Shown: in pieces, positions 1 through 10,255 of the stretch
How positions within the stretch are numbered: the stretch's first letter is position 1
How the letters are laid out: every line of letters starts with the position of its first letter
Origin: Zoogloea sp. 1C4
GTDB lineage: Bacteria; Pseudomonadota; Gammaproteobacteria; Burkholderiales; Rhodocyclaceae
Direction of reading: 5' to 3'
Assembly: GCF_009469605.1 (NCBI RefSeq)
Contig: NZ_SSXU01000006.1
Span: 242,935 to 306,934, forward strand
Length of the DNA: 64,000 nt
Program-made: the position numbers and the translations under genes
Notes under the pieces: generated by a model
The model's input: only the letters and a program-made list of their open reading frames with translations
Database searches by the model: none
What the model was told of the DNA's origin: nothing

Positions 1-94
1 ACCTATTGTTTTTCTGATTCTCTGAATCTGTGCCTATCCGGCGCCGGGTGGTCTACTTCGCCCATCGGGGATTCGCCCCGTCCGGAGGCACACG

Positions 95-1465
95 ATGCAA
101 GGCAAGGCCCACACAGCGCGGGTGACGCTGTACCGCAACAAGGGAAAGATCCACGCCCGTTCCACCCGCGGACGTTTCAACAGCATGCGCTGGGCCATGG
201 TGTGGCTCACCCAGCTGGTGTTCTACGGCGCCTGCTGGCTCGGCTGGACCGACGATGGTGGCGCCACGCGCCAGGCGCTGCTGTTCGACATCGCCCACGA
301 GAAGTTCTACCTCTTCGGCCTCGTGCTGTGGCCCCAGGACGCGCTGCTCCTGGCGATCGTGCTGATCCTCGCCGCCACCGGGCTGTTCCTCGTCACCGCG
401 ATGGCCGGCCGGCTGTTCTGCGGCTTCGCCTGTCCGCAAACGGTTTACACCTCGATCTTCATGTGGATCGAGGAGAAGGTCGAAGGCGACCACCTGGCCC
501 GGCGCCGCCTCGACGACGCCCCGTGGTCTGCCCGCAAGCTCGCCCTGCGTGCCACCAAGCATGGCCTGTGGCTGGCGCTGGCGGCGTGGACCGGGATCAC
601 CTTCGTCGGCTACTTCACGCCGATCCGCGAGCTGCTCCCGGCCGTGGCCAGCTGGCAGCTGGGGCCGTGGGAAGGCTTCTGGGTCGTCTTCTACGCCCTC
701 TTCCTGTACGTGCAGGCCGGCTTCGCCCGTGAGGCCGTATGCCAGCACATGTGCCCGTACTCGCGCTTCCAGGGCGTGATGTTCGACCCGACCACCCGCA
801 CGGTGGCCTACGACACCGCCCGCGGCGAACCCCGCCGGGCCAAGGGCGGCACGGGTGCCGGCGACTGCGTGGATTGCGGCATCTGCGTGCAGGTGTGTCC
901 CACCGGCATCGACATCCGCGACGGCCTGCAATACCAGTGCATCAACTGCGGCCTGTGCGCCGACGCCTGCGACACGGTGATGGGGCGCATCGGCAAGCCC
1001 GCCGGGCTGATCCGCTTCGCCTCCGAGCTGGAACTTTCCGGCAAGCCCTCGTCCGCCCGGCCCCGGCTGGCGGTGTATGGCGGGCTGCTGGCGGTGTTCA
1101 TCGGGCTCGGGGCATGGACCCTCGCCGACCGCTCGCTGCTGCTTGTCGATGTGCTGCGCGACCGGGGCAGCCTGGCGCGGGAAGCTGCGGATGGCCGCAT
1201 CGAAAATGCCTACACCCTCAAGATCATGAACCTCGCCGAAGTCCCGCGGGATTTCCGCGTCGCGGTGAGCGGCATTGACGGCGCCGAGATCGTCGGCTCG
1301 GCGCGCTTTGCCGGCGTGCCCGGCGGCATCCGCACCGTGCAGCTCACGGTGGCCGTGCCGGCGGGCGAGGGCGGGGCGGCCGTACGCCCGATCGCCTTCG
1401 AGATCGCCGCCGAACAGGACGCCGCCACCCGCGTCGTCGAAAAGAGCACCTTCGTCCTCCCCTGA
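95..1465 (+). CDS. ccoG: Cytochrome c oxidase accessory protein CcoG (FixG/RdxA)
   Basis: Polyferredoxin-type membrane protein of 456 aa that helps assemble cbb3-type cytochrome oxidase, thought to act in copper reduction/delivery. The N-terminal half has several membrane segments. It carries the FCGFACPQ motif near residue 110, CQHMCPYSRFQG near 215, and two ferredoxin clusters, CVDCGICVQVCP and CINCGLCADACD, at about 255-295. The C-terminal ~120 residues form the periplasmic Ig-like domain of the family. Start is the ATG at 95, with GGAGG 7 bases upstream. The cco structural genes would normally lie upstream, outside the window. The sirohaem reductase starts 9 bases after the stop, so the two may be co-transcribed. 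Confidence 0.95.
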   Translation: MQGKAHTARVTLYRNKGKIHARSTRGRFNSMRWAMVWLTQLVFYGACWLGWTDDGGATRQALLFDIAHEKFYLFGLVLWPQDALLLAIVLILAATGLFLVTAMAGRLFCGFACPQTVYTSIFMWIEEKVEGDHLARRRLDDAPWSARKLALRATKHGLWLALAAWTGITFVGYFTPIRELLPAVASWQLGPWEGFWVVFYALFLYVQAGFAREAVCQHMCPYSRFQGVMFDPTTRTVAYDTARGEPRRAKGGTGAGDCVDCGICVQVCPTGIDIRDGLQYQCINCGLCADACDTVMGRIGKPAGLIRFASELELSGKPSSARPRLAVYGGLLAVFIGLGAWTLADRSLLLVDVLRDRGSLAREAADGRIENAYTLKIMNLAEVPRDFRVAVSGIDGAEIVGSARFAGVPGGIRTVQLTVAVPAGEGGAAVRPIAFEIAAEQDAATRVVEKSTFVLP

Positions 1466-1474
1466 GCAAACCCC

Positions 1475-3113
<1,639 letters not shown>

Positions 3114-3130
<17 letters not shown>

Positions 3131-3542
3131 GCACGGCCTGCTCGTCGCCGACGACTGGACGCTCGTCACCAGCGCCCCCGCCAACCCGGCGCGGGTGATC
3201 CTTCCCCTCGCCGACTGGCAGGCCCGCCCCGATCACCCGGCGGTGTGGCTCGCGCCGGACGAAACCCCGGACGCGCTGCTCCCGCATCTCGACCGCCTCG
3301 CGCTCGTCGCCATCCACTTTCCGGTATTCACCGACGGCCGCGGCTATTCCCTGGCCCGCCTGCTGCGCCAGCGCCACGGCTACCGGGGCGAGCTCCGCGC
3401 CTTTGGCGACGTACTGCGGGATCAGCTCTACTTTCTGCACGCCTGCGGCTTCGACGCCTTCAGCCTGCGCGCCGACCAGCCGCCGGCCGAAGCGGTGGAC
3501 GCCCTGGCCGACTACCGCTGGCAGCCCCTCGGGCAGCGCTGA
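3114..3542 (+). CDS. DUF934 family protein
   Basis: Small cytoplasmic protein of 142 aa in the DUF934 family, almost always encoded next to a CysI-type sulfite reductase; its biochemical role is not established. The typical family pattern is seen, with FPVFTDGRGYSLARLLRQR in mid-protein and GYRGELRAFGDVLRDQL after it. I chose the ATG at 3114 over the in-frame ATG at 3102 because GGAG lies 7 bases before it. Either start overlaps the end of the reductase gene, implying translational coupling. Confidence 0.85.
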
Positions 3543-3678
3543 AACCGCCGGATTTGTGAATTTCATCGCAACCGCCGGTCATTAGCGCGGCTTTCCGGGC
3601 GGCATGCCCAAGTTGGTCACGGCGGTGCAGCATTGCCGGCGGCATCATGCGCGCACCGCTTCAACCCACTGCCTGCCG

Positions 3679-4566
3679 ATGTCCGCTGCCAAGTTTGCCC
3701 GCTTCGCCTTGTCCGCCCTGTTCAGCCTCGCCGCCTTCGGCGCGTCGGCGGCCGTCCAGGACGAGGCGCCCGAGTGGAGCGACGAGCCGCCGGCCCTCGC
3801 CCGGTTGCTGGAGAGCGGCTTCAAGGCCGAGAGCCTGCGCCAGCCCGGCGTGGCCGCCGCCCACTACTGCGCCGCCGCCCGCGACGGCAGCGTCGAGGGC
3901 CAGTACCGCCTCGGCCGGCTCTACCTGATGGGGCAGGGCGTCGCCCGCGACAACCAGATCGCCACCACGCTCCTCTCCATCGCCGCCCAGCGCGGCCACG
4001 AGAAGGCCCGCAGCCTGGTGGTGCCGCTGCCCGGCGCCGAGCGCCTGCCCGACTGCCTCGTCACCGGCGCGCCGCCGGCGCTGATGATGGCCGCCGTTGC
4101 CGCCGACGAAGTGGTGCCCCAGGAAGTGGTCGATCGTTTTGTGAAGGCGCTGCCCGCCGACAAGCGCCGCCACGCCCAGCTGATCCAGAAGCTCGCCCCG
4201 CGGTTCAAGGTGGACCCGCGCCTCGCGCTGGCCATCGTGCGCACCGAATCCAACTTCGACGCCGCCGCCCGCTCGCCCAAGAACGCCCTGGGCCTGATGC
4301 AGCTCATCCCCGACACCGCCGAACGCTTCGGCGTGCGCGACGCCCTCGACCCGGAGCAGAACGTCCGCGGCGGCCTCGCCTACCTGCGCGTGCTGCTGTC
4401 CCAGTTCAAGGGCGACGTGGCCCTGGCCGCCGCCGCCTACAACGCCGGCGAAGGCAACGTGATGCGCTACAAGGGCGTGCCCCCGTTTGCCGAAACCCAG
4501 GAATACGTCCGCCGCATCCTCGCCTTCTACCGCGCCCCGCGCCACGCCGAAACCCTGCGCGGTTGA
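3679..4566 (+). CDS. Lytic transglycosylase with Sel1-like repeats
   Basis: Exported muramidase-type enzyme of 295 aa predicted to cleave peptidoglycan glycan strands. Start is taken at 3679 so that the protein begins with a normal signal peptide (hydrophobic to about residue 22, ending GASA). Residues ~30-110 hold Sel1/TPR-like repeats (GQYRLGRLYLMGQGVARDN). The C-terminal half is a Slt-type goose-lysozyme fold with the catalytic glutamate in IVRTESNFD, then GLMQLIPDTA and AAAYNAGEGNV. The stop codon overlaps the first base pair of the 21-bp tandem repeat that follows. Confidence 0.9.
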   Translation: MSAAKFARFALSALFSLAAFGASAAVQDEAPEWSDEPPALARLLESGFKAESLRQPGVAAAHYCAAARDGSVEGQYRLGRLYLMGQGVARDNQIATTLLSIAAQRGHEKARSLVVPLPGAERLPDCLVTGAPPALMMAAVAADEVVPQEVVDRFVKALPADKRRHAQLIQKLAPRFKVDPRLALAIVRTESNFDAAARSPKNALGLMQLIPDTAERFGVRDALDPEQNVRGGLAYLRVLLSQFKGDVALAAAAYNAGEGNVMRYKGVPPFAETQEYVRRILAFYRAPRHAETLRG

Positions 4567-4774
4567 TCGATATACACGGGGTGTTGGTCATCAACGCGCG
4601 GGTGTAGATCGATTATCAGCCCCTGTAGATCATCAACAGGCGCGCGTTGATGATCTACACCCGAGTGTAGATCGATGTTCACGGGGTGTATTCGATCTAC
4701 ACCCTCGTGTATTCGATATCGCACGCCCTGTAGATCATATTCACCAGGGTGTTGAAGGAATACGGGGGCTGCAT
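4565..4774. repeat. 21-bp degenerate minisatellite, about 10 units
   Basis: Ten consecutive 21-base units start inside the transglycosylase stop codon. Nine are clear and the last is degenerate. Most begin GATC or TTCGAT and end GGTGTA, CTGTA or GTGTT; the middle seven or so bases vary. Units 3-5 also hold a perfect 13-base inverted repeat, GTAGATCATCAAC at 4625-4637 and its complement at 4646-4658 around an 8-base loop. The 21-base period is a multiple of three, so both strands stay open and would encode heptads of the kind VDxxxxx, but no convincing start or RBS is present. Confidence 0.8.
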
Positions 4775-4796
4775 GAACGATCGCGGCTCGCGTAGA

Positions 4797-4820
4797 TCGG
4801 GTTAGCGCAGCGTAACCCGA
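4797..4820. repeat. REP-like palindrome, family B copy 1
   Basis: Perfect inverted repeat with arms TCGGGTTA and TAACCCGA around GCGCAGCG. The same element in the opposite orientation occurs at 12194-12219, and a covarying variant lies at 4870-4895. It sits between the minisatellite and the aldehyde dehydrogenase gene. Confidence 0.75.
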
Positions 4821-4869
4821 CGTCAATGCCGGTTGCCTCGTCCGATCGCGCTCGACGATCCGCCGGGCT

Positions 4870-4895
4870 GTCGGGATACGCTGCGCTATCCCGAC
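4870..4895. repeat. REP-like palindrome, family B copy 2 (covarying arms)
   Basis: Arms GTCGGGATA and TATCCCGAC around CGCTGCGC, followed by CTACG. Compared with the other copies, both arms changed together (TTA/TAA to ATA/TAT), so base pairing is kept. Confidence 0.75.
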
Positions 4896-4980
4896 CTACG
4901 TCTGCTTTGCCCCCGCCCTTCCCATGCCGGCCAGTCCCGGCTAAGTTATGCTCCTCGAAAGAACAACAGCAGGGGACAGC

Positions 4981-6411
4981 ATGCATCAGCAGCAGTTTTA
5001 CATTGGCGGCCAGTGGGTCGAACCTTCCTCCGCCGCTCGGCGCGAGGTCATCAACCCCGCCACCGAAGCGCCCGCCGGCATGATCGCCATGGGCGCGGCG
5101 GCCGACGTGGATCGCGCGGTGGCGGCGGCGAAGGCGGCCTTTCCGGCGTTCTCGGCCACCACCCGCGAGGAGCGGCTGGATCTCATCGCGCGCATCGGCG
5201 TGGCCTACAAGAAGCGCTTCGACGACATGGCGAAGGCCATCACCGCCGAGATGGGCGCGCCCTTCAAGATGCTGGCCAGCGGCGCCCAGGCGGCGTCGGG
5301 CCTCGGGCACTTCCGGGCGGTGGCGGCGGCGCTGAAGGAGATGGAGTTCGAGCGCCTGCAGGGCTCCACGCTGATCGTGAAGGAGGCGGCCGGCGTGTGC
5401 GCCCTCATCACCCCCTGGAACTGGCCGGCCAACCAGATGGCCTGCAAGATCGCCCCGGCGCTGGCGGCGGGCTGCACGATGGTGCTCAAACCCAGCGAGC
5501 TGGCGCCCCTGTCTGCCGTGGTGCTGGCCGAGATCCTCGACGACGCGGGCGTGCCGCCGGGCGTGTTCAACCTGGTGCAGGGCGACGGGGAAGGCGTGGG
5601 CGCGCCGCTCACAGCCCATCCGGACGTGGACATGGTGTCCTTCACGGGCTCCACCCGCGCCGGCAAGCTGGTGATGAAGACCGCCGCCGATACGGTGAAG
5701 AAGGTGGCGCTGGAGCTGGGCGGCAAGTCCGCCAACATTCTGCTGGACGACGCGGATTTCCCCCGCGCGGTGAAGCAGGGCGTGCTGACCCTGATGCTCA
5801 ACAGCGGCCAGAACTGCAACGCCCCCTCGCGCCTGCTGGTGCCCGAAAGCCGGCTGGAGGAGGTCGAAGCCATCGCCGCGGCGACCCTCGGCAAGCTGGT
5901 GGTGGGTGATCCCTCTGACGACACGACCACCCTTGGCCCGGTGGCCAACGGCGCCCAGTTCGCCCGGGTGCAGCAGATGATCGACAGCGGCATCGCCGAG
6001 GGCGCCAAGCTGGTGGCCGGCGGGCCGGGACGGCCGGAAGGCATCGCCCGGGGTTACTTCGTGCGGCCGACGATCTTCAGCCGCGTCACGCCGGCGATGA
6101 CCATCGCCCGGGAGGAGATCTTCGGCCCGGTGTTGTCGATCATCGCCTACCAGGACGAAGACGACGCGGTGCGCATCGCCAACGACACGCCCTATGGCCT
6201 GTCGGGCTACGTGTCGTCGTCGGACCTCGCCCGCGCCCGCCGCGTGGCCCGGCGCCTGCGCACCGGCAACGTGCATCTCAACGGCGCGCCGGTGGATACC
6301 ACGGCGCCCTTCGGCGGCTACAAGCAGTCGGGCCTCGGGCGGGAGTGGGGCGCCTGGGGCATCGAGGAATACCTCGAGACCAAGGCGATCATCGGCCATG
6401 GCGCCGACTGA
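4981..6411 (+). CDS. Aldehyde dehydrogenase family protein
   Basis: NAD(P)-dependent aldehyde dehydrogenase of 476 aa, normal family length, oxidising an unidentified aldehyde to the acid. Visible motifs are the Rossmann/cofactor segment PWNWPANQMACKIAPAL, KPSELAPLSA, the general-base glutamate in LELGGKSANILL near residue 240, and the catalytic cysteine in NSGQNCNAPS near 280. EEIFGPVLSII follows near 380. Start at 4981 is supported by AGGGGA 6 bases upstream; an in-frame start at 4948 has no such support. It is the first gene after a repeat-rich spacer, with no pathway partner beside it. Confidence 0.9.
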   Translation: MHQQQFYIGGQWVEPSSAARREVINPATEAPAGMIAMGAAADVDRAVAAAKAAFPAFSATTREERLDLIARIGVAYKKRFDDMAKAITAEMGAPFKMLASGAQAASGLGHFRAVAAALKEMEFERLQGSTLIVKEAAGVCALITPWNWPANQMACKIAPALAAGCTMVLKPSELAPLSAVVLAEILDDAGVPPGVFNLVQGDGEGVGAPLTAHPDVDMVSFTGSTRAGKLVMKTAADTVKKVALELGGKSANILLDDADFPRAVKQGVLTLMLNSGQNCNAPSRLLVPESRLEEVEAIAAATLGKLVVGDPSDDTTTLGPVANGAQFARVQQMIDSGIAEGAKLVAGGPGRPEGIARGYFVRPTIFSRVTPAMTIAREEIFGPVLSIIAYQDEDDAVRIANDTPYGLSGYVSSSDLARARRVARRLRTGNVHLNGAPVDTTAPFGGYKQSGLGREWGAWGIEEYLETKAIIGHGAD

Positions 6412-6426
6412 GCCTCGGGGCGCGGC

Positions 6427-7113
6427 ATGAGGCTGGCTGCGATTCTGGCGGGCGCGGTGCTGGCGGCGGGCTTCCTCGCCGCCAATCCGGCCCGTTATTT
6501 TTCGCTGGCGGATCGGGTGGCCTGGCGGATGGGCACCCCGGCGCCGGGCCAGACCCGGCTCGAAGACACCCTGCACACGCTCTACCGGCGTGGCGATGCG
6601 CTGATCGGCAGCGACGCCACGCTGCTGCTGGGCGACAGCCACCTCCACGGCTTTCCCACCTCGCTGCTGCCGGGGTCGGTCAACTTCTCGATCGGCGGCG
6701 AGACAGCCGCCCATCTGGCCGAGCGGGTGGCTGACTACACCGCGCCGCTCCGGGTGCGGCAGGTGGTGCTGCTCACCGGGCGCAACGATCTGGCTCAGGG
6801 GCGCGCGCCGGAGGCGGTGGCGGCGGCGGTCGGGCGGATTCTCGGTTACATCCCGCAACGGACTGTCGTAGTCCTATTGGGTATTCCTACCGTGCGTTCT
6901 GGCGGCAATGCCGTACACTCCACCCGCGAAGCGAACCGTCTGCTGGTTGACGTTTGCGCCGCGCGGCCCGGATGCCGCTTCGTGAGCACCGAAACCCTGG
7001 CCGACGCGAGCGGTGCCCTCGACGCCCGCTTTGCCAGCGCCGACGGCGTGCATCTCAATCCCGCCGGCTATGCCGAGCTGGCTGCGCTGATCGCCGCGGC
7101 CACCCAGCCCTGA
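6427..7113 (+). CDS. SGNH/GDSL-type hydrolase
   Basis: Membrane-anchored or exported esterase-like protein of 228 aa. The N-terminal hydrophobic stretch (residues ~4-22) is a signal anchor. SGNH blocks are visible: block I GDSH near residue 73, a glycine-rich GGETAAH block, GRND (block III) near 120, and DGVHLNPAGY (block V, catalytic Asp/His) near 205. It lies directly before an OafA-type O-acyltransferase gene, a pairing that suggests acyl-group transfer or removal on a cell-surface glycan. The substrate is unknown. Confidence 0.8.
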   Translation: MRLAAILAGAVLAAGFLAANPARYFSLADRVAWRMGTPAPGQTRLEDTLHTLYRRGDALIGSDATLLLGDSHLHGFPTSLLPGSVNFSIGGETAAHLAERVADYTAPLRVRQVVLLTGRNDLAQGRAPEAVAAAVGRILGYIPQRTVVVLLGIPTVRSGGNAVHSTREANRLLVDVCAARPGCRFVSTETLADASGALDARFASADGVHLNPAGYAELAALIAAATQP

Positions 7114-7151
7114 AGTCCAACCCAATCGCCGTTGCCCCGTCGCCTCACCCC

Positions 7152-8222
7152 ATGAAGTCGCAATCCCTCCGCTTCAACGAAATCGATTTCCTGCGCGGCA
7201 TCGCCTGTCTGGCGGTGCTGGTGTTCCACTATTTCTCGCGGGCGCCGCGGGCCGGGTGGATGCAGGGCGTGGATTACCCGGCCATCGAGCTCGTGGCCCG
7301 CTACGGCTACCTGGGGGTGCATCTGTTCTTCGTGATCAGCGGCTTCGTGATCCTCATGTCGGCCCACGACGCCACACCCCGGGCCTTCGTCGCGTCCCGC
7401 GTGGCGCGGCTCTACCCGACCCTGTGGGTGGGCGCCACGCTCACCGCCGGCACGGCGTGGCTGCTGGGCGAGGGGCAGTTCATGGTGTCGATGCGCGACT
7501 GGCTCATCAACCTCACCATGCTCGCCCACTGGTTCGACGCGCCCTACGTGGATGGGGCCTACTGGTCGCTGGGTTACGAGCTGCACTTCTACATCTTCGT
7601 GTGGGTGGCCCTGCGCCTGGGACTGATGCACCGCCTGCCGTGGCTGCTGGTGGGCTGGCTGGCGATCAGCGCCATCAACGCGGTCAAACCCATGTGGCCG
7701 TTGCAGTTCTGGCTCAACGCCAAGTGGGCGCCGTTCTTCGTGGCGGGCGGGGTGTTCTACCTGATCCGCACCCAGGGCGAGACCCTCGGGCGCTACGCGC
7801 TGCTGGCCGCGTCCTTCGTGCTGGCGCTGATCTACGCCCTGGGTGACGCCGCCACCCAGGGCACCGGCCCCGAGGCCGTGGTGCTGCGTCCGGTGGTGGT
7901 GGGCGCGGTGGTGACGGCGATCTTCGGCGTGTTCTGGATGATCGCCACCGGGCGCTTCACGATGCGCGCCTCGGCGATCACCTTCTACGCCGGCGCGCTC
8001 ACCTATCCGGTGTATGTGATCCACCAGTTCTTCGGCGCGATGCTCTTCGAGCAGCTGCGCATGGCCCTCGGCAGCGTGCCGCTGGCGATGGCGCTGGTGG
8101 TCGCGGCGGTGGCGGTGCTGGCCTGGGCGATCCACGTGGGCGTCGAGCGCCCGCTGGGCAAGCGCCTGCGCCGCCTGCTCGACACCCCGCGGCTCGAAGC
8201 GCGGATGTCGTCGGTCGGCTGA
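7152..8222 (+). CDS. Acyltransferase family 3 (OafA/YrhL-type) membrane protein
   Basis: Polytopic inner-membrane O-acyltransferase of 356 aa with about ten hydrophobic segments. Family hallmarks are the N-terminal EIDFLRGIACLAVLVFHYF, where the FLRG and the histidine are conserved, and LGVHLFFVISGFVI near residue 55. Such proteins transfer acetyl or other acyl groups to extracytoplasmic glycans. Start at 7152 places the signature at the N-terminus as in relatives. It is 38 bases after the SGNH gene and is followed 15 bases later by a K+-channel gene, likely one transcript. Confidence 0.88.
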   Translation: MKSQSLRFNEIDFLRGIACLAVLVFHYFSRAPRAGWMQGVDYPAIELVARYGYLGVHLFFVISGFVILMSAHDATPRAFVASRVARLYPTLWVGATLTAGTAWLLGEGQFMVSMRDWLINLTMLAHWFDAPYVDGAYWSLGYELHFYIFVWVALRLGLMHRLPWLLVGWLAISAINAVKPMWPLQFWLNAKWAPFFVAGGVFYLIRTQGETLGRYALLAASFVLALIYALGDAATQGTGPEAVVLRPVVVGAVVTAIFGVFWMIATGRFTMRASAITFYAGALTYPVYVIHQFFGAMLFEQLRMALGSVPLAMALVVAAVAVLAWAIHVGVERPLGKRLRRLLDTPRLEARMSSVG

Positions 8223-8237
8223 ACCCGGCCGCCCGCC

Positions 8238-8678
8238 ATGCTCGTCGTCGCCCTCATCTGCCTCGTCCTGCTGGTGCTCACCACGGTGCTGCACTACGAG
8301 GTGCTGCGCTGGCTCTCCGCGGGCCTGCCGGCGCTGGGCATCCGGCCGCGGGCCAAGCTGGTGGTGGTGATCATCGCCGCCTTCCTCGCCCACGTGGCGG
8401 AGATCGGCCTTTACGCGCTGGCGATCGTGGTGCTGGTGCGCGTCGGCGGGCTTGGCATGCTGGGCGATCCGGCGCGCTTCGGTTTCGACGTGGCGCTGTA
8501 TTTCTCGGCCGAGACCTTTACGTCGCTTGGCTACGGCGACGTGGTGCCCAGCGGCGACATGCGCCTGCTGGCGGGCGCCGAGGCGCTCAACGGCCTGCTG
8601 CTCATCGGCTGGTCGGCGTCCTACGCCTACATCGCGATGGAGCGATTCTGGAACGGGGCATCCCGAAGCAGCGACTGA
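8238..8678 (+). CDS. Two-TM potassium channel family protein (Ion_trans_2)
   Basis: Small membrane protein of 146 aa with hydrophobic segments at roughly residues 3-22, 35-65 and 108-130. A pore loop carries the K+ selectivity filter in TSLGYGDVVPS near residue 95. No RCK or cyclic-nucleotide domain follows, so it would be a minimal pore. The physiological link to the upstream acyltransferase is unclear. A rho-independent terminator lies 55 bases downstream. Confidence 0.82.
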   Translation: MLVVALICLVLLVLTTVLHYEVLRWLSAGLPALGIRPRAKLVVVIIAAFLAHVAEIGLYALAIVVLVRVGGLGMLGDPARFGFDVALYFSAETFTSLGYGDVVPSGDMRLLAGAEALNGLLLIGWSASYAYIAMERFWNGASRSSD

Positions 8679-8733
8679 CGAACGGGGCGGGCCTGCATCG
8701 CCACGCTCCACTGATATCGTTCTTTCCGCGCAG

Positions 8734-8767
8734 GAAAGGGGCAACCGATCCGGGGGCCCCTTTTTTG
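8734..8767 (+). terminator. Rho-independent terminator after the K+ channel gene
   Basis: Stem GAAAGGGGC pairs with GCCCCTTTT across a 12-14 base loop and runs into a T6 tract ending TTTTTTG. Confidence 0.75.
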
Positions 8768-8904
8768 TTCACGGTTGGCAATGCTGCGCCAGATGGGGCG
8801 CTGCCACGTGATGTGAGCTTGAGGGGCATCAGGGGCGAACCACTTCAGTCCGGCGTCTGTCCGACGTTAAAGCACACATCCCCGTCACCCCGTGAGGCGC
8901 CGCC

Positions 8905-10161
8905 ATGACCCTGTTCGCCGACCTGCGCCACGTCATCTATGCGCTTTCCGACGCCCTCGACCTGGTGGGCGTGGATGACGTCGCCCACGGCAAGCGGGTG
9001 GGCATCATGGCCGCCGAGTGTGGCCGGGTGGCCGGCCTGCCGGAAACCGAAACCGCCTTCCTGCTCGATCTGGGCATGCTCCACGACATCGGCGTCTCCT
9101 CCACCCGGGCCCACTGCCATCTGGTCGAGAAGTTCGACTGGGACGGCTCCCAGGTGCATTGCGAGGTCGGCCACGCGCTGCTCAAGGGCTTCGGCCCCCT
9201 CGAAGCCATGGCCGAGCCGGTGCGCTACCACCACACCCGCTGGGACGCGCTGCCCACCGGCGACGTCGATCCCGACACCCTGCGCGCGGCCAATCTCATC
9301 TACCTGGTCGATCGCGTCGATGCGCTCGCCGCCAGCCACTACGCCGACAACTCGCTGCTGCTGTTCACCGACGACATCCGCGCCCGCATCGCCGAGCACG
9401 CCGGCACCTTCTTTTCGCCCGAGCTGGTCGAGCTCTTCCTCGACGCCTCCCACACCGAAGCCTTCTGGCTCGACCTCGAACCCCGCTCCATCCAGGCCCG
9501 GATGGTCGAATCCCTCGCCACCGCCCGCGACTACCCGGCCAACACCGACGAGCTCAAGCATCTGGCGGGCATCTTTGCCCGCATCGTCGACGCCAAGAGC
9601 CCCTTCACCGCCGAGCACTCCCTGGGCGTCGCCCGCCTGGCCCGCCATCTGGCCGAGCGCCTTGGCGTGTCGCCCGAGAACTGCGACAAGCTAGAGATCG
9701 CCGGCATGCTCCACGACCTGGGCAAGCTGCGCATCCCCGACGAGATCCTCGACAAACCCGGCCGCCTCGACGCCGCCGAGCGCAAGATCATCAACACCCA
9801 CAGCTACGAAACCTTCCAGATCCTCCACGGCATCCGCGGCTTCGACGAGATCACCCGCTGGGCCGCCTACCACCACGAAGAACCCGACGGCAGCGGCTAC
9901 CCCTTCCACCTCACCGCCGCCGAGATGCCCTTCGAAGCCGCCATCCTGCGCGTCGCCGACATCTTCCAGGCCATGGTCCAGGAGCGCCCCTACCGGCAAG
10001 GGCTGGGCAACGCCGAAGTGAGCGCATTCATCCGCCGCATGGCCGACGACGGCCGCATCGACAGCCGGGTGGCCGAAGTGCTGCTGGAGGATGTGCCCGC
10101 GGCTCGGCTGGCGGCGTGTCCGGCGTTGGATGAGCTGCCGGAGGCCAGCCTGGGTGCGTGA
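8905..10161 (+). CDS. HD-GYP-type phosphodiesterase with two HD domains
   Basis: Cytoplasmic protein of 418 aa with an N-terminal HD-like domain (MLHDIG near residue 68, HCEVGH near 88) and a C-terminal HD-GYP domain. The second domain shows EHSLGVARLARHL near 235, MLHDLGKLRIPDEIL near 265, and HHEEPDGSGYP near 325, which keeps the GYP triad. Such proteins usually hydrolyse cyclic-di-GMP to lower biofilm or motility signalling. No receiver or membrane domain is attached, so the input signal is unknown. The first HD domain may be degenerate. Confidence 0.88.
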   Translation: MTLFADLRHVIYALSDALDLVGVDDVAHGKRVGIMAAECGRVAGLPETETAFLLDLGMLHDIGVSSTRAHCHLVEKFDWDGSQVHCEVGHALLKGFGPLEAMAEPVRYHHTRWDALPTGDVDPDTLRAANLIYLVDRVDALAASHYADNSLLLFTDDIRARIAEHAGTFFSPELVELFLDASHTEAFWLDLEPRSIQARMVESLATARDYPANTDELKHLAGIFARIVDAKSPFTAEHSLGVARLARHLAERLGVSPENCDKLEIAGMLHDLGKLRIPDEILDKPGRLDAAERKIINTHSYETFQILHGIRGFDEITRWAAYHHEEPDGSGYPFHLTAAEMPFEAAILRVADIFQAMVQERPYRQGLGNAEVSAFIRRMADDGRIDSRVAEVLLEDVPAARLAACPALDELPEASLGA

Positions 10162-10225
10162 GGAAGGCGATCCGCCGAACCCTCGCGCGTGTCGGGAGCC
10201 CGGGAGGAGACGCGGTGGGCAGGCA

Positions 10226-10250
10226 TGAAAAACCGGCCTGACGGCCGGCC
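10226..10250 (-). terminator. Terminator of the secreted hypothetical gene
   Basis: On the minus strand, stem CCGGCC-GTCA-GGCCGG is followed at once by TTTTTC. It lies 6 bases past the stop of the 10256-10801 gene and could also act toward the HD-GYP gene. Confidence 0.75.
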
Positions 10251-10255
10251 ATCTT

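Noticed and set aside
4565..4774. CRISPR array
   Set aside because: Units are only 21 bases, degenerate throughout, with no constant repeat and unique spacer pattern and no cas genes.
4487..4826. Open frames on both strands across the 21-bp repeats encoding VDxxxxx heptads
   Set aside because: No convincing RBS or start. The frames begin inside the transglycosylase or beyond the repeats, and openness on both strands follows from the 21-base period.
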